Origin: Apricaphanius iberus
Lineage: Eukaryota; Chordata; Actinopteri; Cyprinodontiformes; Aphaniidae
NCBI GenBank assembly: GCA_028564705.1
Contig: JAPXFQ010001955.1
Location: 310,001 to 374,000, forward strand
Length of the DNA: 64,000 nucleotides
Direction of reading: 5' to 3'
Within the stretch, counting starts at the first letter, position 1. Each line of letters starts with the position of its first letter. The notes under the pieces are model-generated. The model did no database searches. It was not told where the DNA came from and worked only from the letters and a program-made list of their open reading frames with translations. Shown one piece after another: positions 11,230-21,829 of the stretch. Position numbers and translations under genes: made by a program.

Positions 11230-12851
11230 TACACTACCGTTCAAAAGTTTGGGGTCACATTGAAATGTCCTTATTTTTGAAGGAAAAGCACTATACTTTT
11301 CAATGAAGATAACTTTAAACTACTCTTAACTTTAAAGAAACACACGCTATACATTGCTAATGTGGTAAATGACTATTCTGGCTGCAAATGTCTGGTTTTT
11401 GGTGCAATATGTACATAGGTGTATAGAGGCCCATTTCCAGGAACTATAACTCCAGTGTTCTAATGGTACAATGTGTTTGCTCATTGGCTCAGAAGGCTAA
11501 TTGATGATTAGAAAACCCTTGTGCAATCATGTTCACACATCTGAAAACAGTTTAGCTCGGTACAGAAGCTACAAAACTGACCTTCCTTTGAGCAGATTGA
11601 GTTTCTGGAGCATCACATTTGTGGGGTCAATTAAACGCTCAAAATGGCCAGAAAAAGAGAACTTTCATCTGAAACTCGACAGTCTATTCTTGTTCTTAGA
11701 AATGAAGGCTATTCCATGCGAGAAATTGCTAAGAAATTGAAGATTTCCTACAACGGTGTGTACTACTCCCTTCAGAGGACAGCACAAACAGGCTCTAACC
11801 AGAGTAGAAAAAGAAGTGGGAGGCCGCGTTGCACAACTGAGCAAGAAGATAAGTACATTAGAGTCTCTAGTTTGAGAAACAGACGCCTCACAGGTCCCCA
11901 ACTGGCATCTTCATTAAATAGTACCCGCAAAACACCAGTGTCAACATCTACAGTGAAGAGGCGGCTGCGGGATTCTGGGCTTCAGGGCAGAGTGGCAAAG
12001 AAAAAGCCATATCTGAGACTGGCCAATAAAAGAAAAAGATTAAGATGGGCAAAAGAACACAGACATTGGACAGAGGAAGACTGGAAAAAAGTGCTGTGGA
12101 CGGATGAATCCAAGTTTGAGGTGTTTGGATCACAAAGAAGAACGTTTGTGAGACGCAGAACAACTGAAAAGATGCTGGAAGAATGCCTGACGCCATCTGT
12201 TAAGCATGGTGGAGGTAATGTGATGGTCTGGGGTTGCTTTGGTGCTGGTAAGGTGGGAGATTTGTACAGGGTAAAAGGGATTCTGAATAAGGAAGGCTAT
12301 CACTCCATTTTGCAACGCCATGCCATACCCAGTGGACAGCGCTTGATTGGAGCCAATTTCATCCTACAACAGGACAATGACCCAAAACACACCTCGAAAT
12401 TGTGCAAGAACTATTTAGAGAAGAAGCAGGCAGCTGGTATTCTATCGGTAATGGAGTGGCCAGCGCAGTCACCAGATTTGAACCCCGTTGAGCTGTTGTG
12501 GGAGCAGCTTGACTGTATGGTACGCAAGAAGTGCCCATCCAACCAATCCAAATTGTGGGAGCTGCTTCTAGAAGCGTGGGGTGCAATTTCTCCAGATTAC
12601 CTCAACAAATTATCAGCTAGAATGCCAAAGGTCTGCAATGCTGTAATTGCTGCAAATGGAGGATTCTTTGATGAAAGCAAAGTTTGATGTAAAAACAATC
12701 TTCTTTCAAATAAAAATCATTATTTCTAACCTTGTCAATGTCTTGACTCTATTTTTTATTCATTTCACAACGTATGGTGGTGAATAAGTGTGACTTTTCA
12801 TGGAAAACACAAAATTGTTTGGGTGACCCCAAACTTTTGAACGGTAGTGTA
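11230..12851 (+). mobile_element. complete, apparently intact Tc1/mariner-group transposon (DD38E)
   Basis: The element spans 11,232-12,849 (1,618 bp) between TA dinucleotides at 11,230-11,231 and 12,850-12,851. The terminal inverted repeats are 27 bp and match perfectly (11,232-11,258 against 12,823-12,849), beginning CACTACCGTTCAAAAG. It carries one uninterrupted transposase ORF with a strong start context and an AATAAA signal at 12,709-12,714 just after the stop. Perfect ends, a clean TA duplication and an open 347-codon frame point to a recent insertion that may still be mobile. Confidence 0.92.
11644..12687 (+). CDS. Tc1-group transposase, DD38E catalytic spacing
   Basis: This 347-aa protein cuts and pastes its own element at TA sites in the nucleus. 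The N-terminal third is a bipartite helix-turn-helix DNA-binding region, with a GRPR hinge at residues 59-62 and a basic KRKR nuclear-localisation-like patch near residue 128. The catalytic domain shows WTDES with D154, a glycine-rich GGGNVMVWGCF box, ILQQDNDPKH with D244, and SPDLNPVELLW with E283. The spacing between D244 and E283 is 38 residues, not the 34 of Sleeping Beauty-like Tc1; the extra four lie around KKQAAGILSVMEWP. A DD38E family named Intruder has been described as a sister of DD34E/Tc1, and I infer membership on spacing alone. The start ATG has A at -3 and G at +4. No stop or frameshift was seen. Confidence 0.92.
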   Translation: MARKRELSSETRQSILVLRNEGYSMREIAKKLKISYNGVYYSLQRTAQTGSNQSRKRSGRPRCTTEQEDKYIRVSSLRNRRLTGPQLASSLNSTRKTPVSTSTVKRRLRDSGLQGRVAKKKPYLRLANKRKRLRWAKEHRHWTEEDWKKVLWTDESKFEVFGSQRRTFVRRRTTEKMLEECLTPSVKHGGGNVMVWGCFGAGKVGDLYRVKGILNKEGYHSILQRHAIPSGQRLIGANFILQQDNDPKHTSKLCKNYLEKKQAAGILSVMEWPAQSPDLNPVELLWEQLDCMVRKKCPSNQSKLWELLLEAWGAISPDYLNKLSARMPKVCNAVIAANGGFFDESKV

Positions 12852-14349
12852 TGTCTGTAAAACCACTCGCCACAAACCTTTTTAAACTTTTCTCAGCCTT
12901 AATACGTAATAATTGTAAAGAAAAAGAAAAAGATGATTACTTTGCAGATGTGTGGGTTATTTTTAGAATCCCCACAATAAATGAGGGACCATTGTAAATT
13001 AAATTGAATGGGTTTGGTTTATTTCTATGGGTGAGTAGCAAGGAACAAAATATTCATGCAATATTCTTTTCTCGTTTAAGAGTCCCAAAGATGATGTTGA
13101 CATCCTGGATTTGTGTAGAGAGCATGTCAGAATAATTGTGAGAATTTTTAGCCTTCAGGGCAAAATAGGCTAACTCTGCATCCAGCTTCCACAGAGAGAC
13201 ACTTCTGAGACACAGCAACGGAGAACCAGGGAGTGGACAACATTTCCATCACAGTTAAAAAATCAAAAAGAAAAATAACTTGATCTATTATTTAAAGTAG
13301 ATTATAGTGCAGTGAATTATTAGTCTTTCATTATACTGCAGCTGAAATGTATATGCAGAAATCACTATGCAGAAACAAAACACTGTGTCCAGTCTGGCTT
13401 TACCTAGATTTTTCATTCCTGAATCGCTGGAAGCGCTGCATGGATAGCAACGGCATTGCATCATCAGCGTGAAAAATTCCCTCCTGCTCTCCCCACCAAA
13501 ACAACATATGAACATTTTCCTCTTTGGGACTCTTAAACAAAACATCAGTTATGTCCGCTCGCATTAAATAAACTTCGTCCCAGAGCCGTGAAATTCTATT
13601 TCGTTTTTTTCCACCTGAAACAACTTTATGCAGATCACTTACAGGTAGCTGCCCCTATTGCAGGACTGTCAGCTATAAGTTAAATGTAAAGTTTCTCAAC
13701 ACAGAACGGTGTTGAGGTTGCAAAAGGAGCGCGTTTTATTGTTGCGCATTCTTCTGGTGCGAATATATCTGATATTCAACATAGTTCTTTGTGCTACGAT
13801 GTGGATTTTAATCATTCTTCCCAACAGACAGCATAATGTTGGTGATGTATAAAAAGGAAAACAGTTAAACAAATGGCTTTTAACTTGTATTGATTTACTA
13901 AAGATGCGATTTTCACTACGTTTATAGCCTAATCTGCAGTGGATATTATGAGACATGAAACAGATGAATACTTACAGGCTATATAAATATTTAATAGGTG
14001 TCCCCACCAATCATCAAACCGCATTCAAGTTAATAATTACGTCCCCACCAATTTTAAAAACAAACTGACGCCTTTGTATTGTAATACATATCGTATCGCC
14101 ATATTCTTGATAATACACATCCCTACTGCATAGTCAGCCTCAAAAACATTAATATTGTTTTAAAATAAAATAAAAATGAATCAGAGTGGCTTCATCTCTA
14201 CACCAGTTGCATATAAAATTAAATGGTAGTCCAGTCCACTCTATGTTCCACATTTAGGAAAAGACGAGATCGCCAAAGTGCTCTCTATAGATTGCTACAT
14301 AAGCATAATGTGCACCTTTTTTTAAATTGGGACTGCACGTAAACTGCAA

Positions 14350-14423
14350 CGTAAAATTAGGTAAAATTAGGACAAATACCTGATACCCATCAGGTATTTG
14401 TCCTAATTTGACCTAATTTTACG
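14350..14423. repeat. near-perfect 35-bp hairpin
   Basis: Arms 14,350-14,384 and 14,389-14,423 are inverted complements with one mismatch, around a 4-base ACCC loop. The stem starts CGTAAAATTAGG and ends at ACCTGAT. It could be a solo foldback remnant, or a cruciform-forming site left by a MITE. Confidence 0.85.
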
Positions 14424-16030
14424 TTTTCCTCCTATAGTTGGCATTTGCAAAAGCTACATTTTAATTTATACTCCTGTATTATTTATCCCATTATTATTTT
14501 TTTTTTCTTTTTCCTCTCCAATATTAGCATTACTAAAAAATATTTCTGAGAAAATATCTCTTTACCTGACAGCTTCTTATTATTCAAGTTCTTTGAATTT
14601 CTCTAACAATATTCTGCAGAAACAGTTCAACATTCTTTGGTAAGCAGTGTAATCTGATAGGGGTCCATATGCCAAGATTAAAAGTTAGGACTAAATGATG
14701 CTGAGAAGAAATCAAAAACAAAAGCAGCAGAGGAACCTTTTTTTATTTATGAATAAGTAGTTGGGAAATTTTCCATGGTGACTGTTTGTCACTCATTTCC
14801 TCATCGTTGTCAATGTTTCCTGTCTAAGATGTGGGTGTTTGTCACTCTACTACTGCTTAGATGTTTTTGTAGTTGTTTTTATTTTTTTGTTGTTGCAAAT
14901 GCTTGTACACTGACTCTTTCACACAACCTTTCATGTCATTCATATTTCTCAGATGCAGACTCCGTACGTGTAAAATGCTACAACTTTTTCCTAAGTAGTT
15001 CTTCTTTTTTGCCACCAACTATAACACAATGTTTCCTAGCAATGCTGATGGAAATTTGGTCTTTAAATTGAAAATTTAAGTTTTATAAGGTACAGTACAG
15101 TCTGATCATTAAATCATTTTGGGACGGAAAAATCTAAGCAATAAAACACTTTAACTACTGCTGGGTTAAAATTCCACCTAGTACAAACATGAACATACCA
15201 AACAAGTCACTCAGTCCAACTACTTGCTGGTGTTAAACGGATCATTATGATCGTATGTTTACCCTCTGCAGCTGCCACTTACTGTACTTGTAGTCCTATA
15301 TAAAGTGAGCAATAGTTCTCCATGAGAGGTGACTCACATCCACATACACTCCCACCACAAAACACACAAACCTCAGCTGACTGCTTATTCATCCACCAGC
15401 TTAATACATGCAGGTTTTAACAGACTATATGCTTTCAGATACGTGTGCGCTCATTGGCCTGATATGGGTTTGTATGCTAAGTTGATGGGGGGTTATTGGG
15501 ATAAAAGTAATGCCTTTAAGTGCAGTGACCTGCTTGCCTGTATGAATATGTTGGCCTTTGCCTGGTATGTGACTGCTCAGATAAAATCTTTCAAATATGA
15601 AATCAGTGTGTGAAGTTTAGTATCCTCTATGAATTGTGGCTTGAGAAGTAGATGGTTTCATTTCATACCACTGTGGTTAGTGGCTGAAAGTAAAACAAGA
15701 TTTAGTAGTGGGGATGCAGAGGTACTGTAGGCGGGGGTCCACTGTACCTTATACATGCCAAAAGATGTGTGATAAATCATAGATAAAATACATATAGCTC
15801 TAAATAGAGCTTAATGTTATTCTTTGTTGGTATGTTTTTTGTTCTTGAAGGATTCTGATTATACAATTAAAATATATTATATCTTTCTATACTGATCTGT
15901 TCAGTGTATGTGTTTAGGATTGTTTAGAAAAACTGAGAAATGAAAAAAAAAAGTCATTTTAGCAGTGTAATCTAAAATTTAAAAATAATTCCACCTTCAA
16001 TTACATTTATTTCTATGGCGTAGGAAATTG
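14424..16030. other. no gene recognised
   Basis: This is AT-rich sequence with T-rich runs near 14,500 and 15,830. Short frames at 14,775-15,071 and 15,329-15,613 have no motif, and their codon content looks like random AT-rich DNA. No repeat pairing within the window was noticed. Confidence 0.4.
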
Positions 16031-16034
16031 TAGG

Positions 16035-16285
16035 TAGGTTGTTGGTAGTGTAGTTATCATGCATTCAGATGGTCGAAGGTTCAATTCCATCTTTCTCCTA
16101 CCACATGGCCATGTGCCCCTGGGCAAGGCACCTAACGTCAAGTTACCTACCAAGCTCTGTATTGGTGTATTAATATGTGCATGTTTGAGACTATGAATTG
16201 GTGAATTTGGCTCCAGTGTAAAGCGCTTTGAGTGGTCAGTATGACTAGAAAAGTCCTAGATAAGTTCAGTCCATTTACAATTTAC
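16035..16285 (+). repeat. tRNA-derived SINE
   Basis: The head has a B-box-like GGTTCAATTCC, the body contains TGCCCCTGGGCAAGGCACC, and the 3' end reads AAAGCGCTTTGAGTGG ... AGTCCATTTAC. This is the layout of a widespread fish SINE also present at 22,447 (+) and, in inverted form, at 41,459-41,711. This copy is degraded at its A box. Confidence 0.65.
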
Positions 16286-16379
16286 AACCTTTCTTGTTTC
16301 CACTAAAGGGGCACACTTATGCTTAGTGGCAAAGAAAGTAAGTAACGCTCTTATATATCCTCCGATTTACTCTTATGCC

Positions 16380-16974
16380 ATATACAGACTTGTCCGGATA
16401 ATGGCTGAACGTAGAAGTATTTAGTCTACACCCCCTATTGTCCACACTAACCCGGCATTGTTTAAGGTCTGTGGCCGGATAATTATTAGCTAAGTAAGAG
16501 GGCCGTCTACTTCCTAATTTAAACAGCTAAATGAGCAGGTCTGGAAAGCTTCCCCGGATAATGAAAGGAAGCGACGTCAATGATATGCTGCGTTGTAGGT
16601 TGACAACAACAATGCGACACTACAGACAAAGACGACAGCTTTATAATCTTGTGTTACTTTGAGTAACCAGTCGACCTCGTCGTTGGTCCTCACCAATAAC
16701 TCTCTCTTCTTCTGAGCAGTCATTGTTCTCTTCGATGGGACAAACAGATATGTACTGTGCTGTAGAGCTTCTTGTTTATATTTTGTAGGGGCTGGCAGTG
16801 ACATAGGTTATACGCATAGTCTTTTCCAGTATATGCACAGGCCTGTATGGGATTGTGCTATCATGGGACCTTAAACGGGGCGTAAATGCTCGTGTTGAGT
16901 GGATAACATTAGGTGTCTAACTCCCCGTATAACCTTATCGGCTTAGTATGGACGTAGGCTACGTCCATACTAAG
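16380..16974. mobile_element. DNA transposon remnant with CTACGTCCA(T/C)ACTAAG ends
   Basis: The sequence matches, in inverted order, the ends of the element at 39,699-41,964 (both share CCGTATAACCTTATCGGCTTAG and ACGCCCC blocks). At its right edge is a head-to-head pair of ends: 16,942-16,957 and 16,959-16,974 form a perfect 16-bp palindrome around one base. This indicates the junction of two termini, the second being cut off by the adjoining Tc1. Confidence 0.5.
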
Positions 16975-17737
16975 TTGATAGGTGGTAGTTATGGTTTTCT
17001 TTTAACAATGGCTTTCTTCTTGCCCCTCTTCCATAAAGACCAACTTTGTGCAGTGTACGACTAATAGTTGTCCTATGGACAGGTTCCCCCACCTTGGCTG
17101 TAGATCTCTGCGGCTCGTCCAGACTCACCATGGGCCTCTTTGCTGTATTTCTGATCAACGCTCTCCTTATTCGGCGATGAGTTTAGGTGGTCAGCTTGGT
17201 CTTGGTAGGTTTACTGTTGTGCCATACTCCTTCCATTTCTGAATGATCGCTTCAACAGTGCTCTTTGGGATGTTCAAGGCTTGGGAAATCTTTTTGTAGC
17301 CTAAGGCTGCATTAAATTTCTCAATAACTTTATCCCTGACCTGTCTGGTATGTTCTTTGGACTTCATGGTGTTGTTGCTCCCAACGTTCTCTTAGACAAC
17401 CTCTGAGGCCGTCACAGGGCAGCTGTATTTGTAATGACATTAAATTACACTCAGGTGCACTATTGAGTCATTAGCACTCATCAGGCAATGTCTATGGGCC
17501 ACTGACTGAACTCAGACCAAATGGTGCTGAATAATTACGCACACCCTACTTTTAAGTAATTTATTGGTAAAAAAGAATTTGGAATCATGTATGATTTTCG
17601 TTCCACTTCTCACGTGTACACCACGTTGTATTGGTCTTTCACGTGGAATTTCAAAAAAATGGATTCATGTTTTTGGCTGTAATGTGACAAATTGTGGAAA
17701 AATTCAAGGGGGCCGAATACTTTTGCAAGCCACTGTA
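16975..17737 (-). mobile_element. truncated Tc1-type transposon
   Basis: The right terminus reads GGCTTGCAAAAGTATTCGG as complement and ends next to TA at 17,736-17,737. On the minus strand the transposase head starts at ATG 17,367-17,365 and gives MKSKEHTRQVRDKVIEKF, ALGYKKISQALNIP and IIQKWKEY, the two helix-turn-helix units of fish Tc1 transposases. A frameshift follows PRPS; the frame recovers as IRNTAKRPMVSLDEPQ, and the copy is cut off after RKPLLKENH. The catalytic domain is missing. Confidence 0.7.
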
Positions 17738-17738
17738 C

Positions 17739-19660
17739 ACACACACACCTGCAGGCAGCAGCAGCCCCTCCCAGCAGTGTTTTACTTGGCTTGTGCTGAG
17801 GCTCGAATTTACTGCTGATTAGCCAAAGACAAATATTTAGTTAACCTGTGTTTTGCTAGCATGCATGCCTCATGAGCTACTAGATTAGCTAATGTGTAGC
17901 TAATAACATTATCCCGCTTAATACGTGGCTACATACCAAATACATCATTATTATGTGACACAAAATATTAAAAGGGAGTTTATTGATTTAAGCCCGATTG
18001 GGGATGACTGGCGCGGTAATTCCTTAGAGGAAGTGCGCCGGTCAGGTGATTAGGCTATAGGTTTTGTGTTTTTATGTGTCTTGTATTATTAATTTCCAAT
18101 GGCCTGTCTTCAAACTGCATTAACTCTTTGCATTTTGCGGTGTTTTAGTGTGTTTACCTGTGTGTTAGTCCCGTAGTTTAGTACTGTTGTCACGGTGACC
18201 TTGTACCGTTGTGTAGCACTGTTGTCATGGTAACCACACTGAAATCAGAGGAGTTGCGTCGGCAGAGCAGAAGACCGCTTGTGACTTACACTGCACTGTT
18301 CTTGTCATTGCAGACAAAATAATTTTTCATGCACCGGAGCTTTTTTTCTGTTCTTCAGTTTGCAACACAGACATGCGTCGTAAGGAGAGGAGGTTGAAAG
18401 AGAGGAAAAAGGAGCTGAGTCAGGCAGCTAAAGACAGTGGATCCATCACCAGTTTGATAGCAAATAGCTCACCAGGTAGCACTTGTACCAGTTATTTATG
18501 TTGTTTCAGATTAGATGTATAATGTTTATCTAACATTATTTTAGATTAGTGTTGTCCTGCGTTACTAGTTTTTTATTTTTCCATTATTTTTATTTTTATT
18601 TCGTTTTTAACTTTTGTTTTTTATTCAGTTGAATTTCAGTTAGTTTCCAGATTGGGTTACTCGTTTCCATTCAATCCAGCTAGTTTCAGTTAGTGTCCAG
18701 AGTGAGTTACTTCATGTTTCAGTTTAGTTTTTATTGTTTAAAAATGTTTAGTTTAGTTTTTATTAGTTTCAGTATTTTTTTTATTATGATACTGGATATT
18801 TGTCGACCTCTTTCTAATTATGTATTTTTATTTCCAAATAGTTCAAGAGAGAATGATGTTTTGCACATTTATGGAGTTTTAAAATGGTTAATCTTATGGT
18901 TTTAAATGGTTACATTGTCAGTATTTTCATTGAATAAGATTGAATCACTACATTTGAGTGATGATAAATATTTGCTATTACATTTAGTTATGGATTTAGT
19001 TATATATATGAATTTTGTGCATGTTCATCAGTTCCAAAGTTTCATAAAGCAAACACTGAAGGCAAAGTGCTCTGTTTTAGGTCTTTTTTTTTCAACCAAA
19101 AATGCTTTGCGCTGGTCAGTGGGTACTTGGCTGAAAAAATATTTCAGAGGGGGAAAATCACTGAAAAAAGGTTGAGAACCACTGATGTAGACGTCCCTGC
19201 CTTCTCATGCTGTTGACAAATTTGACTCAATTGAAAAGTAAAACTAAAGATATTTTCTGAATATCTTTATTTTATTTTAGTTAGTTTCATATGGACATAA
19301 TTTAATTTCAGTTAGTTTTTTTCCAAGCTCTAGTTTTTAGTTTTTATTTCAGTTACCTAAAATGTTTTATCACACCCAGCTTTACTTTTTAGTTTAGTTT
19401 TAGTTAACTATAATAACCTTATTGTTGTTGAGTATGGTTAATAAAATAACAGATTAATGTGAAAGCAAAATTGTGCCTTGTTTACAGATGGACAGCGAGA
19501 TAGGTCAGGTGAGGAGGTGGAAGGAGAGAAAGAGGAAGAGCCAGAGAGTGTAGAAGATGGAGTACATCATGTTGCTGGTTTTTAAAATCTTGGTATATGT
19601 AACGTGCCCCGTTTTTGAACTCTAAGCACCTGCCCCTCTCAAGGTCTCTGCACGGCCCTG
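17739..19660 (+). repeat. right arm of the large inverted repeat
   Basis: This is the inverted counterpart of 6,999-9,180. The blocks run in order: CCTGCAGGCAGCAGCAGCCCC; CTAGCATGCATGCCTCATGAG; the GGCGCGGTAATTCCTTAGAGG block; exon 1; an AACTAAA-rich repeat; a truncated MITE; exon 2; and the CAGGGCCGTGCAGAGACC end. Compared with the left arm it has lost the segment holding the MITE's second terminus and carries a local duplication near 18,650-18,710. The MITE insertion is shared, so the arms split after that insertion. Confidence 0.7.
18373..19585 (+). CDS. two-exon 66-codon ORF in the right arm (transposase-head-like)
   Basis: Exon 1 is 18,373-18,475 and ends CACCAG before GTAGC. Exon 2 is 19,488-19,585, follows TTGTTTACAG and ends with TAA at 19,583. 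The 103- and 98-base exons join in phase, exactly as in the left arm, and the predicted protein differs from that copy by a single residue at the junction (P for T). The exon sequences are better conserved than the intron, which has a deletion. The product would be a small, strongly charged protein (basic then acidic) with no recognised domain. A remnant of a hAT-type transposase gene is the likeliest origin. Confidence 0.4.
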
Positions 19661-20990
19661 CTACCAACACAATCGAAAACACAGGGAATCTGCTAAACTC
19701 CAGAGAGGCTTTGGTTAGGGTAGACTAAATACGTTAATTTAGGAAGTTTGTATAAAATATCAGCATATTGAGGCCAATAACTGTGTACTACGGATTTTGT
19801 CAAAAGCATGTCATTCTTAGCATATCCCCCTGCTGAATAAAGCTGTACTGTCTAAAAATTAATTTTTACTTCTATGACTACTCTGTTGAAATAAAAGCTC
19901 ATTTATTTTCTGGCATTTTTATCACAGGTGGCAGCAAATATAACCAAAAATGTATGATCAACATTGTCCCCCTGATGATTACCTGATTTGGTCTATGATA
20001 TAAAAGATGCCCTAAATAAAGCCACACGAGGTTGGGTTTTTTCTTTTGTCTTTTTGGAAATACACACTCCTAAATGAATGTAGCTGCATGCTTGCGTACA
20101 CACACACACAATCTTTCCCAGAACTGGAAACGCTGACTCAGCCAGCCCCATTGTGTATCTGCAAAGTCATTTACGGTCATGCAGTGACTGTTGTGGGGAA
20201 GTGAAGCGTTCTCAAATCTCCAATTATTTTTTATTTTTGTCAACTTTATTTTTAGCCAGATGTGTCATGGTAAACTCAATCAGTAGCCAGTACCACTTAC
20301 ATATACCAAACATTTTTTTAACCGCCTTCCCTTCCTTCTTGTCTCCATTTATTTTTTATTTTTTTATCACTTACACAGAAGACGAATGGACACACTCACT
20401 CCATTGTGGTGAACCTCACAGGACTTTTACTGTCCCAAACACAGAGAGAGCTGTAAGGAGAGAGTGGTGTGTAACACCACTGTTTATTGTTAAATGCATC
20501 TGTGCATGAAGGCCATCAAAACATGCCTCTGCCCTCAGAGGAAGCAAAGACTCACTTTGTGTTATTAGTGAAGTGTGGACTGTATGTTGGATGTTATATG
20601 ACTGGATTGTAGAGTACCTTCATCAATGAAGGGCAGTTTAAAAGTTATTTCTTGTTTACTTGTTGTCCAACACTTGCATCAGCAGGAGATGACCAATGAA
20701 AATTGACTTATATTTCTACAGTTCTGTCATCAGTCTTCTACTTGAAGGAATCCTTGAATGATAAATGGCAACTGTCATTTGATGTAGAGCTGACTTTAAG
20801 GTGTTTTTGGTAATTTTTGGAAGTTTGCACAAATAACAAAAGAAGCACATAAGTGCAATCATATTTCTGCATCTTCAAACAGAGGTTTTAGTATGCTTGG
20901 AGGAGTTTGGATATTCTGCCTGCATAGCTCACTGTCTGCTTACTGTCTGCCGACATTGCTGGGTCTCCAGTCAGGTCATACAAAGCCAAG
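19661..20990. other. no gene recognised
   Basis: This is low-density AT-rich sequence. A 118-codon frame at 20,153-20,509 has no motif or splice support. A short CACACA run lies near 20,100. Nothing else could be supported. Confidence 0.4.
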
Positions 20991-20994
20991 TTAG

Positions 20995-21011
20995 AAAAAA
21001 AAAAAAAAAAG

Positions 21012-21051
<40 letters not shown>
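20995..21051. repeat. poly-A run and (TA)n microsatellite
   Basis: A homopolymer A run (about 20,995-21,010) is followed by an uninterrupted TA dinucleotide array of about 17 units ending near 21,051. It directly precedes a LINE 3' tail, a common place for such repeats. Confidence 0.9.
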
Positions 21052-21053
<2 letters not shown>

Positions 21054-21061
21054 CACATTTA

Positions 21062-21200
21062 ATTCAACTCACTTTTATTTATATAGCGCCAATTCACAAC
21101 AAATGTCATGTCAGTGCACTTTACAACAAAAGTAATTTTAATAAAAATATACAAAACATTCCAATCGGTTAAAAGTTTTCTATGTAAGGAATCTGATATT
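21062..21200 (-). mobile_element. L2-type LINE 3' tail
   Basis: The sequence TTTATTTATATAGCGCCAATT, with CACAACAAATGTCATGTCAGTG and the following block, is the inverted form of 44,330-44,490 (ATGACATTTGTTGTGAAATGG .. CGCTATATAAATAAA) and resembles 35,235-35,350. It is only the untranslated 3' end. Confidence 0.6.
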
Positions 21201-21209
21201 ACCCCTTCT

Positions 21210-21690
21210 GAAATGTCACTCCAGGTCTTCAAACTTATCTCTTAATGTGGTGTTATGGGTTTTGAGTGCTGCGACTTTCCCTTGCATTTCCATGACATGG
21301 TCAGACCATGTAGATAAGCCTTCCTCCATCGCTGTCTCATTGGCTTTCACCTGGTCTACTTCAGCTTGCATAGCAATAGTGTTGTTGTTGGTCTCGGCTT
21401 TCATGTTCAGTATTTCCTTTTTCAGATTTGCAAATTTGTCAGCTAGTGCGTTCATTTCTTCTTTGATTATCATGGCGACATCACTTTTTAGAGAAAGACC
21501 TACCTCCGTTTTGAACGGGGTGGGGTCCATGCTAGCCTCGGCAGCTGTCTTGATTGTAGCAGTCTTTGAGCTTGATTGTTCCGCTCTGTCTGTACGTTAC
21601 GCCATCCTGGGCTCTGCCTTGTGTTTACTGGTCCCTCATACATGTACTTTCGCAGGTTTGCCGCCATGAACGCGGCAGGACAACTTCCCC
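21210..21690 (-). pseudogene. L1-like LINE ORF1 coiled-coil fragment
   Basis: The minus-strand frame opening at 21,530 encodes about 104 residues with heptad-like spacing, e.g. MIIKEEMNALADKFANLKKE and MQGKVAALKTHNTTLRDKF. This fits the coiled-coil segment of L1-type ORF1 RNA-binding proteins (transposase-22 family). Upstream codons as far as about 21,680 look like the basic N-terminus but contain stops. The RNA-recognition and C-terminal domains are absent, so this is a fragment. Confidence 0.5.
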
Positions 21691-21829
21691 AGTACTCTAT
21701 AGCTGTAAAAATCCTCCTGGTAGCGAGTACATGGCATACTGTCTAAATGTTTGTGGAATTTTAACTAAATATGCTCTCTACCGCCCCCATGGATGTACTT
21801 TTTAACTGTATTTTAGACATCAAATCCTT

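Larger units (their letters stand above)
9969..14076. mobile_element. nested DNA transposon remnant with CA(T/A)AGGCGTCA ends
   Basis: The left end CATAGGCGTCATTTT pairs with the right-end complement CAAAGGCGTCAGTTTG. Both subterminal regions carry a GGTGGGGAC/GTCCCCACC block. A short frame at 10,970-11,161 (MSPVLAKVIMSGFNNFLIQK) may be the head of a transposase gene, but no catalytic domain was recognised. The sequence TTGTA occurs close to both ends, a possible short target duplication. Without the Tc1 insert the element is about 2.5 kb. The class is uncertain; hAT-like is my inference. Confidence 0.4.
9624..14125. mobile_element. outer hAT-like element carrying nested insertions
   Basis: The ends are inverted: TAGGGATGTAAGAAAATATC at 9,624 and a right end ..GATAATACACATCCCTA at 14,125. 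They flank ATATCG-rich subterminal sequence of the kind seen in fish hAT elements. The 8-bp flanks CTTTATTG and CTGCATAG agree at only 5 of 8 positions, so the duplication is degraded or absent. Most of the interior is a second element (9,969-14,076), itself interrupted by a Tc1. Confidence 0.45.

Noticed and set aside
20995..21051. Regulatory TATA-rich promoter
   Set aside because: It is a simple (TA)n microsatellite after poly-A, adjoining a LINE tail.
21247..21669. 140-codon + strand open frame
   Set aside because: It is antisense to the L1-like ORF1 coiled-coil fragment and its composition mirrors that frame.
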